A DNA stretch of 64,000 nucleotides from Sphagnum compactum (Eukaryota; Bryophyta; Sphagnopsida; Sphagnales): contig OZ234496.1 of NCBI GenBank assembly GCA_965153455.1, forward strand, positions 6,767,207 through 6,831,206, given 5' to 3'. Numbering within the stretch: the first letter of the stretch is position 1; every line of letters starts with the position of its first letter. The position numbers and the translations under genes are program-made. This document shows, in pieces, positions 1-10,229 of the stretch. The notes beneath the pieces are model-generated. The model ran no database searches and was not told the origin of the DNA. It saw nothing but the letters and a program-made list of their open reading frames with translations.

Positions 1-207
1 CAAATTCAGTGGATCTCATAACTACAAACAAAACAAAACAAACTACCTTCCTTAATAGATAGATGTTGTTCACATCACTCACAACAAATGTTTGTTGAAC
101 TTATTTGTAGTTCCCAGGTTCCCAATCCAAATTTCATGACATCCCATCAGCCATCAGCTGCTTCCCATTTTTGGACCCTATCCCTGCCTTCTGAAGCAAG
201 TCCAAAC

Positions 208-491
208 CAGTGTTTTTTTTATTAGGCAATGTTCTTTCTAAATTTTGACCTGAAAAATATGATTTCGAATTTTTCATTAAAAAAAGGCTGAAATTCACCA
301 GATTTTGAGGGCGGGAAAAAAAATCCAAATCACCAGATTTATAACTATAAGGTCCAGCAGTTGGCCTAAAAATTTTTTTAAAAATTTTTTAAAACAAACT
401 TTCATGTCTGGTATGTAGCCAAATTTGGTTAAATTATTTTCTGGATAATTGTCACTTTGGTTACATCACAAAATTCTTTTAAAATTCACTG
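208..491 (+). mobile_element. hAT-type MITE, complete copy with 8-bp target-site duplication
   Basis: The 284-bp element begins CAGTG and ends CACTG and is flanked by the exact 8-bp direct repeat GTCCAAAC at 200-207 and 492-499. A CAGTG-type terminus with an 8-bp duplication is characteristic of the hAT superfamily. It has no coding capacity. Internal sequence is shared with reverse-oriented copies at 49,414-49,697, 51,933-52,217 and about 52,340-52,639, for example the ACCTGAAAAAT box and the TAGCCAAATTTGG box near the far end. Confidence 0.85.
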
Positions 492-499
492 GTCCAAAC

Positions 500-1520
500 T
501 TTGACCCATCAAAAGAAGAATTTTAAACTAAATTTTTTACTAATGAAAATCCACAACAAATGTTCATCACAACTTAAGATATTTTTCACTAGACAAGATT
601 TGATTTGATAGATTGACTTCAGTTTTGAGATGGGATTTTGTTGAGGCTGTACAATTCTTTTGGGGGTAGTAATGAGCTCTGCATTCTGTCTTTCAATTTG
701 CAAGCTTTTGGAAAAATGGCCATCAATGGAATCTGTTCTGGGTGTGATTGAGTTTTTCTTTCCCCTTCCATTGTTCTCTGCAGTTATCCTGCAGCTTTTT
801 GGTGTGATGCAACCCTGCTGCTTTTTGGTGACTTGCAAGAGCAGGCGCTCTCAATTTGGCAAACCCAGTCCAAAACCTTGCTTTTATGGCGATTTAATGA
901 AGAACATTTCCAAAAAGCCTTTGTAGGGGTCAGAACCCCGAAAACAATTTCACATTCAGAAGAAATTTCACACTAAAAAAAGAGCTGATTCCAGTATTTC
1001 CCCCAGTTCTCAAATTTTTTGGAAAAAATCAAATTTCCACCTTTAGAACCTCTGGTTCTTTCATGAATACTGGTATTTTTTAGAGGTTTAAAAATTAACG
1101 AGAACCAGCAGCAGTTCTTTGATTTTGATGATCTTTGCATGTACATGCTCTCCAAGATTGGAAATTGTATAAGTAATATATAGGTATGGAGTTTGACAAC
1201 TAATTAAAATTAATCAAGTATTTATGAATTTCAATTTACTTGTCAACTATTCCAAAAAGTTCAGCTTCCTTGCATAAAGACAAATATGTTCAATTTTTAG
1301 TTTTCAAGATGTTGTGGACCATTTTTAGTTCGATGGTCTTCCACCCAGAGGCTGCTTATGCAAATCCAGATCACAATAACTTGAACCCCTGCCTGGGTTT
1401 AACACTCCAAAGCAGGAAACCTCTCAACACTGGTCTGCGCTTGTGAGTCTTACTTTTGAATTCACACGGAGATTGACGTGCCAAAATTGTGTTGAGAGTG
1501 AAAACTTGGAAGAACCCTCA
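500..1520. other. AT-rich intergenic sequence, no gene recognised
   Basis: No open frame here has recognisable protein similarity, and none has convincing splice sites or domain motifs. Frames up to about 110 codons occur on both strands but look like chance openings in AT-rich DNA. Confidence 0.6.
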
Positions 1521-1690
1521 GGGATGAGAGCTCACTGGATAGCCCGTTCTGGGACCCTAGAACCTGAAAAGAGTCCTGGGTTCAACCCAGTGGTGTGCAG
1601 GTGAAACTCTTGCCAGCCCTCTGCTAATGAGCTTGACTTGGGGTTTGCCAACGGCTTGTCAGGTCCAATCTGCTGTTATGCTTTTGAAAA
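1520..1690 (+). repeat. tRNA-derived, SINE-like sequence (tentative)
   Basis: A pol III A-box-like string (GAGCTCACTGG, 1528-1538) is followed about 40 bp later by a B-box-like string (GGGTTCAACCC, 1578-1588). Between them GTTCT and AGAAC can pair as an anticodon-type stem, and CTGGG/CCCAG form a T-type stem with a shortened loop. The loop lengths are wrong for a working tRNA, so a tRNA pseudogene or SINE head is more likely. The tail boundary is not defined. Confidence 0.35.
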
Positions 1691-1825
1691 AATAAAAATT
1701 GGAAGCAGAGCTGATCATGTGAGAATCATTCAACAAGGCTCAATCTCTTACTCAGCTCATGCCAAATGAGTTGACTTTTTTTCCTAGCTATTAGAGTTTT
1801 CCCTAAAGTCACCCTGTCTTTGGGC

Positions 1826-2035
1826 CAGTGTTGGGCGGTTCTCGAATCAGTTTTCAGTCCAGTTTTCAGACTGAGAATAGATGGGAATTTACTTTATTGA
1901 TAACTGGTTAGAAAACCAATCCTCCAGTTCTCACCCATGTGAGGACTAGTGATGAGAACCAGACTGAATTTCTTTTTAAAAAAAGAAAATTGGTTGGGTT
2001 TTCTCATCAAACCCAGATCCAGTTCTCAGGGTTTC
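1826..2035 (+). mobile_element. hAT-like element fragment, CAGTGTTGGG terminus
   Basis: The segment starts CAGTGTTGGGCGGTTCT and continues with repeated GTTCTC/CCAGTTTTCAG motifs. The same terminus appears inverted at about 19,330-19,418 and in diverged form at 31,554. The second end was not identified, so this may be a truncated copy. Confidence 0.5.
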
Positions 2036-2259
2036 TTGAGGTAGCCCTTAGTTTATTAGGTTAGTGCTTAGGTTAGGCCATTAGATTTTGGTTAATGGTT
2101 AGATTTTAGCATGGGTGTGATGCCTCGCAGAAGAGATGTATAAAGAGTTTCAAAGCACTTTTTTCTTTCATGGTTGTTTACATTTGCTTGTGACATTTGT
2201 GAGAGAGTTTAGAGAATAGAGCTTGTTTTACTTTGAGGTTTATTGCTGTTGTTGTTCGT

Positions 2260-2575
2260 ATCTTCTTTGTGGTCGTGGTCTCATGGCACCATCGTGGCTC
2301 TTGTTGGTGCTTCATTTGTGGTCATGGTCACCTAACACCATTGTTGTCATTGTTGCTTTTTTCATGGTTGTGGTTGCTTAACGCCATCACTATTGGTGTT
2401 TCCTTTGTGGTCATGGTTGCCTGGTGCTATTGTTGATGTTGTTTCCTTTGTGGTCATGGTCACCTAACATCATCGCTAGTGTTATTGTTCAATCTTCCTT
2501 CATGGTCGTGTTAACCTTTATAATACCCTCACATGTTGTCGTTCGTGCTTCTTTCATTGTTATGTTCACCTAGTG
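2260..2575 (+). repeat. degenerate minisatellite, about 45-55 bp period
   Basis: A motif close to TTTGTGGTCATGGTCACCTA recurs near 2266, 2325, 2360, 2404, 2447, 2499 and 2553, usually followed by an ACACCAT/GCCATC segment and GTTGTTG. Spacing is irregular, so the array is old. The 67-codon open frame inside it is a by-product of the repeat. Confidence 0.6.
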
Positions 2576-3029
2576 CCATCGTTGCTACTACTTTTGTTTA
2601 GTGAGTGGCAAGGTATTTCCCCCTTTTCCTACTTTGGGTAGGTGTGGGATGGTGGATGTGGAACGAACATTAGCCTTAGCTTCGACCTTCAACCGCATAC
2701 ACCTAGGTACATGTTTTTTTTTCAATGTTGATTTTCATTTATATTTATTTTCCATTTTTATTTTTATTTTTTAAGATATTTTTTTTGTATATGTTTCTTT
2801 TTGCTTATGGAAACCAAATATATTTCTGTTTTTTGGATGCAAAGTCATTTTAATAAAATTTTCACTTAGAAAAAAATGAAAATATTCCAAAATTTCACTA
2901 TTTTGCATTGTGGATAGAACATGTATTTAAATAATTCTAGACTTTTAAAAAGTCCAAAAATAACAAGAAGCAATTTGGAATAAAAATATAACCAATATTA
3001 AATAGTATGGATTGAAATAGACTTGATTA

Positions 3030-3610
3030 AGAACCAAATGGCCACAAGTTGTATCACACTTTTTTGAAGAAGTTAGAATATGATGAATTACAACTTGGTA
3101 ATCACCCGCAACATCATAATCATGTTTATATAGCTTCAAAAAGATTTAGATGAGAACTTGGCCACCAACTGGAGCACAACCCTTTTAAGGAATGAAAAAA
3201 AGTTAAATCAAAACTTGGTAGCCACCCCCAACATCATAATGTTTATATAGACTCATAAATATTTGGACGAAAACTTGGTGGCCACCAAGTGGAGCACAAC
3301 CCTTTCAAGGAATGATAAAAAAATGAATTAGAACCTATGGTCACCCACAACATCATAATACTTTTACGGATTTAAAAATACTTTGATGAAAACTTGGTGG
3401 CCACCAATGGAGCACAACCTTTTTATGGAATGAGAAAAAGTTGAATCAAAACCTGGTAGCCACCCACATGATCATAATGCTTACATGCATTCAAAAAAAT
3501 AATATGAGAACCTAGTGGGCACTAGGTTAGATCACAATATATGGATTCAAAAAGACTTGAATGATAATCCAATGGCCACCAAGTGAATGATAACCTTGAG
3601 GAAATAAAAC
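3030..3610 (+). repeat. degenerate tandem repeat, about 118-bp period
   Basis: The box AACTTGGTGGCCACCAA, followed by GGAGCACAACC, recurs at about 3153, 3271, 3391 and 3508, with weaker copies near 3035 and 3569. Half a period later each unit carries a related box, AACTTGGTAGCCACCC then CATCATAATG (about 3093, 3211, 3330 and 3447). The unit is therefore itself an old dimer of about 59 bp. No protein is encoded. Confidence 0.7.
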
Positions 3611-3619
3611 AATAAAAAA

Positions 3620-4600
3620 CAAATTTAAATGTAAAACATCAAAATGAATAGGTGGAAAATCACACATCCAAATGGGTGAAAACATGGTAAAGTATGCCAA
3701 AAAAGTAATCACACATGTAGTCATAGTCATATTTATGGCATAAACATGAGAAAAACTATTCAAAACTTTTTAAACTTTCATTATGAAACAATGGTGCACT
3801 CCATTAAGTTTATGGTAAACTACACGTAAAATGTGAGGAATTTTTTCATATAAAAAAAATGGATGATAAATATGTTCTAAACTAATTGGGTTTTCAAAAT
3901 TTCCAACATACCTTCTTATGAAAACTTTGATAAATTGTGAATATGATATGAAAAAAATTTAAACACATTCATACATATTAATGCTCTATCCATTTGAAAG
4001 TACAAAAAATCCAATTATGATTATACTTTCATATACTTGCAGTAGGAGTGTGACACCTATTTTCTTGTATTTGTATTTCTAAAAATGTACTTAAATGCAT
4101 ATTAAAACATGCATTTATTCAATATTATGCAATGAAGTCAAAGATCTTCCTCTTGTTGAACATTAAAATAAAAAATATTCATGATTTCAATTTATTAAGT
4201 TTTAGTTTATGGATACTTTCCATTTTAAAAAGAAGTCATTGACATACTTTACCATGCTCTCACCCAAATAAATAAACTCATATTCATACATCAAATTTTT
4301 GTCATTTGAATCAAAACTAGAAAAATTAAATTTGCAAGTTTGCAAACTCTAATACTAAAATTTCCACATATTGCTAACATACTTAAAGCATCCATCATTG
4401 TCTAATAGTTAGATACACAACTACATCAACGGCATCTCAAAACAAGAATCCAATTGGACAACATTGCTTTCTACCTTTCATAGTTGCAAAAATCTTCATG
4501 CGGTCTACAAACAATAATTTGAACCAATTGCAAACAAACCCAATAATTGAATCTTTATAAAAATGCATAATTCAAGAAAAAAACCATAAAATCATGTGAA
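3620..4600. other. AT-rich intergenic sequence, nothing recognised
   Basis: Strongly AT-rich sequence with no domain-bearing open frame, tRNA or convincing repeat structure seen. Confidence 0.6.
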
Positions 4601-5403
4601 TTAATTGTTTTCAAGGTGTTGAGGTTTAGAGTGCATACCTAAAGGAAGTGGAGTAATTATACCATCCCCATTTTCATTCTCCATATATTGCATGAACCAA
4701 GAATAATTTGGTGAAGAAGAATTCAAACATGGCTTCAAATATTTGACAAGGGTTTCATAATGGATGTTAACTACACTTGCTGATGGTAATCCAATCAACG
4801 TTGGCTAGAAACGAGATGCGAGGTCCAACCGTCCAACCATTAAACCTTGTTCCTCAACAATTTTTGTTCTCTAAAAGATTTAATGAAAAGATCACTACAA
4901 TGAAAACTTCAAAGGGCCTTGTTTGGCTCATCTTCAATGAACAATGTTTGGTCTTCTTTGCCATAGGGGAGTCCTCGACAAGTAAAATACACACATGTCA
5001 AATCCTTAAGGTAGTATTATGTTCCTACTTTGAGTTGATTTGATGTTATGGAACATTGGACATGACCCCAAATGAAAACAAATTGATCAACAAATACTTG
5101 TGGCATTAATATAGGAAGAATTTCCATCACATCCTCCAACAACATTCAAAACCAAATTGCAATATGAAACTTTTGAATGCTAAAAAAAAAATGTTGCACC
5201 CTAACTCTTGTTTCCACTTTGCTGGTGTCAATATTTTTCCCCTTCACATGATGACATTCATGTAGAATAACATTTTGTGGAAAGTAACACATGATGCCAT
5301 TCATGTTGAGAATGAATAATTTTTTTGGTGTGGAAAGATGTGAATGAAACGTTTGGGTGGATGTGTAGTAGATGTAGATGGACACAAAAGAACAACCTAC
5401 CAA
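4601..5403 (-). pseudogene. FCP1/NIF-like (HAD superfamily) domain relic, copy 1
   Basis: Read on the minus strand, 5403-5146 encodes a segment with LFILNMNGIMCYFP followed by HVKGKNIDTSKVETRVRVQ. This has the layout of the phosphate-binding N-terminal motif of FCP1/NLI-interacting-factor-like proteins. At about 4,980-4,915 a second frame reads GLPYGKEDQTLFIEDEPNKA and is then broken by a stop. At 4,798-4,601 comes VVNIHYETLVKYLKPCLNSS. The pieces occur in the family order but in different frames with stops between them, so this is a decayed copy. The catalytic Asp positions of the HAD motif (DxDxT/V) are replaced (N-M-N). It heads a minus-strand cluster with two further relics at 5,613-6,430 and 6,611-7,630. 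Family assignment is from remembered motifs. Confidence 0.6.
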
Positions 5404-5612
5404 AAACTAGGAGATGTTAGCATAACAAAATCCAATTGCATAATATATAGTCTAGTCTAACAAATTGGGAAATAATCAACCATATTTATCTTCAACATCA
5501 ATTAACTAAACAATTAATTGAATCAATTAGTGGATTCAACACATAATATTACCTAGTAAAAAGAGAATGATAAATCAGAGATTTTCAAAGAAACAAAATA
5601 ATAATAGATAAT

Positions 5613-6430
5613 TTACATCTTTTTTATCATTTTCATTTTCACATTTGTACAACATTGGTATAACATTTTATATTGTCCAAGATCGTTGCAAACAATACTT
5701 TTAATCCTACCAAAAGGGTTGTCCTTTACAAAAATAATTACACCATATCCAAAGTGATGAAAAGATTTTAAATAAAGAAGAATATTATGTGGCAAATAAT
5801 TCTCAACCTTACCAAAACCATCAAACAACTCCACAAAAATGGCATTAAATGGCCTATTAAATGTATTCTTGTAACGCATATCATCTATGAACAATGTGTC
5901 ACCAACATGAGTGTCAAGGTATTTTTAAAAAAGAAAAAGTTATGGTTTTTGTGAAAAACAAGCTTATCCAGATTAGAAGGTAAGAAATGCACATTTTTGG
6001 TGCAAGACTTCTCACTAAGGACCATAAAAGGATCAATACTAATTGGGAAGTAAATTGGGTTTCCTATTAAATTTGATCCAAATACTTATTGATGTTGTGT
6101 TGTTGGGTAGTAGACCATATATACATAGTGAATTGCACAATACACCGTTCAAGGAATTCCTTCAATGCAGGCTTCAAGATAAAAGTGTGAAATGGAATTG
6201 AAGGTCTTCATTGTTTGATATTTTAAACCATTTCAAAGCGTGTAGTCACAAGAACTCCATTCAAGTCGAAAATAACATGGAAAACACTGACCTCTAGTAA
6301 AAGCGAACAAGGACTTTCTGATGCAACGATTTGAACTTGAAAGCATTTCATCCAAATGTTCCACATTCAATGGGTGAAAATTTGAGAACTCCATATCTCT
6401 CATAACCTTAGACCTTATAGGCACATCATT
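5613..6430 (-). pseudogene. FCP1/NIF-like (HAD superfamily) domain relic, copy 2
   Basis: On the minus strand, 6300-6230 reads FHVIFDLNGVLVTTRFE, the HAD motif I region, with Asn in place of the second Asp. After stops, about 6,180-6,090 reads ILKPALKEFLERC and then VQFTMYIWSTTQQHNQ, the segment following motif I in FCP1-like proteins. From 5,894 to 5,613 one open frame carries DDMRYKNTFNRPFNAIFVE and DNPFGRIKSI. At least three frame changes or stops interrupt it. Copy 3 lies about 1.0-1.06 kb upstream in transcriptional order and aligns along its whole length, so the two arose by tandem duplication. No intact gene remains. Confidence 0.65.
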
Positions 6431-6610
6431 ACTCTAGTCCTTTTAGGTGGTTGAAGATCGACCACAATAACCTAACAAAACCATGAAACTAGTGGGCAAT
6501 CCATTAAAAAGGACCACTAGAAGTCAAGATGATATGCAAGACAATGTAATTAAGAAAAAAATACAAGGAACCTTTATAGGATGAGAAACAACTTTACTTT
6601 CCACTATTTC

Positions 6611-7630
6611 TTAACATGTCGAAGAATTTTTATAAAAACTAGCATTACACTTGCTAGAACACTTTTCAAATAACGTGATGTACTCAATATCATCATCCGT
6701 AACATGCTTGATGGCACCAAAAGGATTGTCTTGGACATAAATGGGAATATTAAGTCCAAAGTAATGCAACAATTTTAAATATTGGAAGAAGAATGCCAAC
6801 TATATCATTTTCCTCTTTAGGTTTTCCCCTTCCTTTTCACTTCTAAAAGATTGCACAAAAATCAAATTAAAGAGAAGATTATGGCAACATTTGTATGGGG
6901 TACTGGCCACCAACAATGTATTTCCTACATGAATATACAAATACCATGGGAAAAAATCGGCAAGGTTTTTGTGAAAAACAATTTTGTCATGTGTAATGGG
7001 GATTGAGGATATATTGTTACTTTTGATAAGTAACATATGCTTGTTAAATTTGCACAAATCTTTGCCAATTATCGGATGCAAATCAAGACTTGTTATTTAT
7101 GTTTTTTTAGTGATTTTTGTCAAGCACATACTCATCCTCATAGGCTGAGTTGAAGTCCATATATACATGGTAAATTGTTCTAACCACTTCATGAAAAACT
7201 CCTTTAGCTTGGGTCTTATAACAACCTCCTTCAACTAGACGAGATTCCACAATTTGTTATGGGGCGAAGGTATGAGACAATTAATCATTAAATATCAATA
7301 CTCGACAAGAACACCCTTCAAATCAAAAATAATATGCAAAGGACTTAACCCTATGCAATAGGACACCATCAAATTGAAGTGAACAACCCAGTTTAAGTTG
7401 ATCCAATCCATTATCATACATGGACACGTTGAAATCATCAAAAAAAGATAATGAGTTTGCTCGAGATGTGAGAGGTGGTGGTGTGGTGACTTTGCATTCC
7501 AAGTCTTCTTGTTCCTCCCTTCCCAAATATTTAAATGAACGTTCTTACAAGATCCATCAACAACGTTGTAAGATCTTGGCTTCCCCCATTCCACTGACTT
7601 CTTCCAGGAACTGGACAAGATTTGTCATCA
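6611..7630 (-). pseudogene. FCP1/NIF-like (HAD superfamily) domain relic, copy 3
   Basis: The minus-strand frame ending at 7,295 finishes with LHIIFDLKGVLVEY, motif I with Lys in place of the second Asp. At about 7,230-7,120 another stretch reads VIRPKLKEFF and then EQFTMYIWTSTQP. From 7,081 to 6,800 a frame carries IVFHKNLADFFP and HVGNTLLVASTPYKCCHN. A further frame, 6,799-6,611, carries YLKLLHYFGLNIPIYVQDNPFG. The order matches copy 2 exactly, with intervening stops. It is a non-functional tandem paralogue. The substituted motif I suggests that even the ancestral protein lacked classical Asp-based phosphatase chemistry; that is inference. Confidence 0.65.
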
Positions 7631-7844
7631 AGAGATATAACGTTAGCTCTCATAAGCGCTTCAATGGATACCTTGCCATTAAACTAACACTCCTACTCAG
7701 ATTATCGACACCTTATGCTCTTCATCCATGATCTCACAATCTACATTAGCAATGGCATCCACACCTTCAACTCCAAAGTCTTCTACCTTCGAATCATCCG
7801 GGCATGTAGGATTTCCATATATGGATTCATCGAGGAATACCAGT

Positions 7845-8062
7845 ATTGGGTGACCACCCAATATTCATTCTATAGTGAGGGTAATAAATTACTGGGCGGC
7901 CGCCCAAAAAAAGACACTAAGATCACCAAAAAAGATGACTATCAAGTGGCCAACCGATTATAAACTCTATAATGATAGTAATGGATTATTGCATGACCAC
8001 TACTGGATTCAAACGTATCAAAAGTTCAGACATAGCAAGAATCGGGTGGCCACCTGATTCAC
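7845..8062 (+). repeat. tandem array of about 49-bp units centred on GGGTGGCCACCC palindromes
   Basis: Palindromic or near-palindromic cores are centred at about 7853 (TTGGGTGACCACCCAA), 7899 (TGGGCGGCCGCCCA), 7949 (AAGTGGCCAACC), 7996 (TGCATGACCACT) and 8049 (CGGGTGGCCACCTG). Spacings are 46, 50, 47 and 53 bp. Between cores, units 1 and 3 share a CTATA-TGA-GTAAT-AT pattern, which supports common descent. The array is degenerate at its edges and encodes nothing. Confidence 0.55.
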
Positions 8063-8069
8063 TGCAGAG

Positions 8070-9410
8070 GACAGTGTACATCAGATGAATAGTCATCAAG
8101 GCTGAAGAGCCAGTCACAGTTCTTATAACAAACCACCCAAGACTCAGCACCCACCAGTACACAGAATGCATTGGAAAGCTCTTATGGACTAGGTAAGTTG
8201 TGAGAGCGGCTGGGTTACTGAATGCAGTCAAGCTACCGAGGCTGAGACTACGTTTGGCAACCCAGTAGCTTGAGCTAGTTACCAGACATATCAGGTCATG
8301 TGGGGGTGCGAAGCATGTGGTTGCTCCCCCCTCACTACTCATGGGTTATGACACTTCACCAGTCATACATGCTCCCACCAATGTAGATGCAAGGTTGTCA
8401 CCTCAGCCAATCGGGCAGCATGGCACATACAGGTTATGAGTTATGATTCACATCCAGCCAACCAATAGGAGCGCAAGGCACCCCTCAACGACCGGTTATG
8501 ATTACATTGTTGATGAGCCACAATTGAGTTATCAGGTTTCACTTTGGTAACCAACCTGGTAAAGCCTCTACTTCCACCTCAATACCTAGGTAACTAGGTT
8601 CTATATGTAAGTGGGTGAGTATCATTGACAAGTAGGTAGGTAATATAAGTAGTTACTATGTATGTTATAATCAGGTGAGACACTTAATGGTTACTAGGTA
8701 GGTAGATGCATGTGGATCAGTAGTACATAGTTAACTGCAATTAGCACCACGGTCATTAGCTATGGCCCATAGAGATTTAATTTAGTGTCGGATTTTGCCT
8801 TTGATTTGGGTCCCGCTACTACTAGGCTATAATTTTGCAGGTGCTTTTGTGAGACAATTTCGTCAGATGATTAAAGAGCTGACCTGCACCTCTTTCGCCA
8901 GTTTCATAATACATTTAACACTATTTTGTGTCTTTAGGCCCATTATTAGATTTAACACTATTTTGGACTTTAGGCCCATGTCTTGGCATGTGTGTTTATG
9001 GGCCCGCTTGCGGAGGTGCACTCTTGCCATTAAGGCTGTTTGTCACATTCCTTAAAAATAACACTGGATCACCCCATGGGACAAGAATACAACGCAAAAG
9101 TGTTTGCTCACCACATACCATCCATGCTGCACGCTGTATTGGTGGTTTGATGGTTTACTATCGCCCTGGAAATGAAACAATTCACAATATCAATGTAGGC
9201 AACTTCCCAAGACTCTGAAATACGGCTGGGGTTAACTTCTCCAGTCTGAATCTGGAGAAACTGATTGGTCTGCATACCATAAATAACCCCAGTAGAATTT
9301 TCTACGTTTGTTTGGAGGGCACCTCACCCTCAATAAAATTTCTGCCTCAAAGGAGGATGGGCAAAATGAGGAACCTCCTTTTCTCCTCTTAACTGGATCT
9401 CAGCCATCAT
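8070..9410. other. intergenic sequence, no gene recognised
   Basis: Near-neutral base composition with short open frames only. The stretch 8,570-8,760 is rich in TAGGTA/TACCTA motifs, also seen at 19,415-19,470, 24,890-24,960, 33,240-33,600 and 42,090-42,140. No domain or RNA gene was recognised. Confidence 0.55.
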
Positions 9411-9414
9411 TATT

Positions 9415-9745
9415 AAACAAGGGGTGTGCCACACTCTGGCCTTGCCATTACCTTTAAAAGTATCTTAAAGCAAAAGAAGAATTATGGAAACTCAAATATT
9501 TCACCATGCAAAAGAATATAATTTTCAAAAAATCATCTAAAAGACCAGAATCCTTCAAGATATTATTATAACTCTATGACTAATCTCAAGTTTCAACACA
9601 TGCCAAAATATCATCTTTCAAAAATCCTCACATAAAAATAGACCTATTATTACCTAGGGGCAAAAATCTCTTAAGCTACTATACTCTATAAGGAATCTAA
9701 ACACAGTATCCTTGCCTTGGTAGGCAAGGCCAACAAAAAGGCTCT
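9415..9745 (+). mobile_element. short TIR element, TGGCCTTGCC family, copy A
   Basis: The left part reads GGGGTGTGCCACACTCTGGCCTTGCCATT. The right end reads CAGTATCCTTGCC, then GGCAAGGCCAA, so the ends are inverted copies around TGGCCTTGCC. The right half (TAAGCTACTATACTCTATAA, then AAACACAGTATCCTTGCC) is found inverted at 14,340-14,420. The left 70 bp recur in direct orientation at the very end of the window. No coding capacity. The target duplication was not resolved. Confidence 0.6.
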
Positions 9746-10229
9746 ATGCCAGGGAAGTCCGTGAGGACCTCAAATGGGGCTGTTATGGGAATTCTGGTCC
9801 CCTCACTCAGCTTCGTGTGTGAGACTGGGATTCCCAAAAAAGCCCAGATCTGGGGAAAGCCCTGTTCTCCATCCTTAGCCTACACAAATAAAGACTGGGA
9901 TTTTTTTCCTTTGTTATTTACTGTCAGACAGGAATCTTCAACTGTGGAAGAGTACAAATCTTCCGCTTGGAAAGAGGTGATCACTCTTCATTTCTTTATC
10001 ATGGCTTCTTCATTTATGAAAAAGTCTGTGGCCTTTAGTCAGGAGAAAGGGCCAGTCTTTCTGCCATTCTGCTTTTCTTGATGCCTAGGAGAGCGCAGAT
10101 GGCCCTCAAGACTGGCCCTTCTCCTACACAAAGATGGCTCCAGTTTTAAAGGGCCACAAAAATGTGTACATCTAATAATAATATATTAAAGCAAACATGG
10201 TGGTGTCTGTCTGTGGTGACAAAAACAGG

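Noticed and set aside
3030-8062. CRISPR-like reading of regularly spaced repeats
   Set aside because: Units are degenerate tandem repeats without unique spacers, in a eukaryotic genome with introns; no cas-like gene is present.
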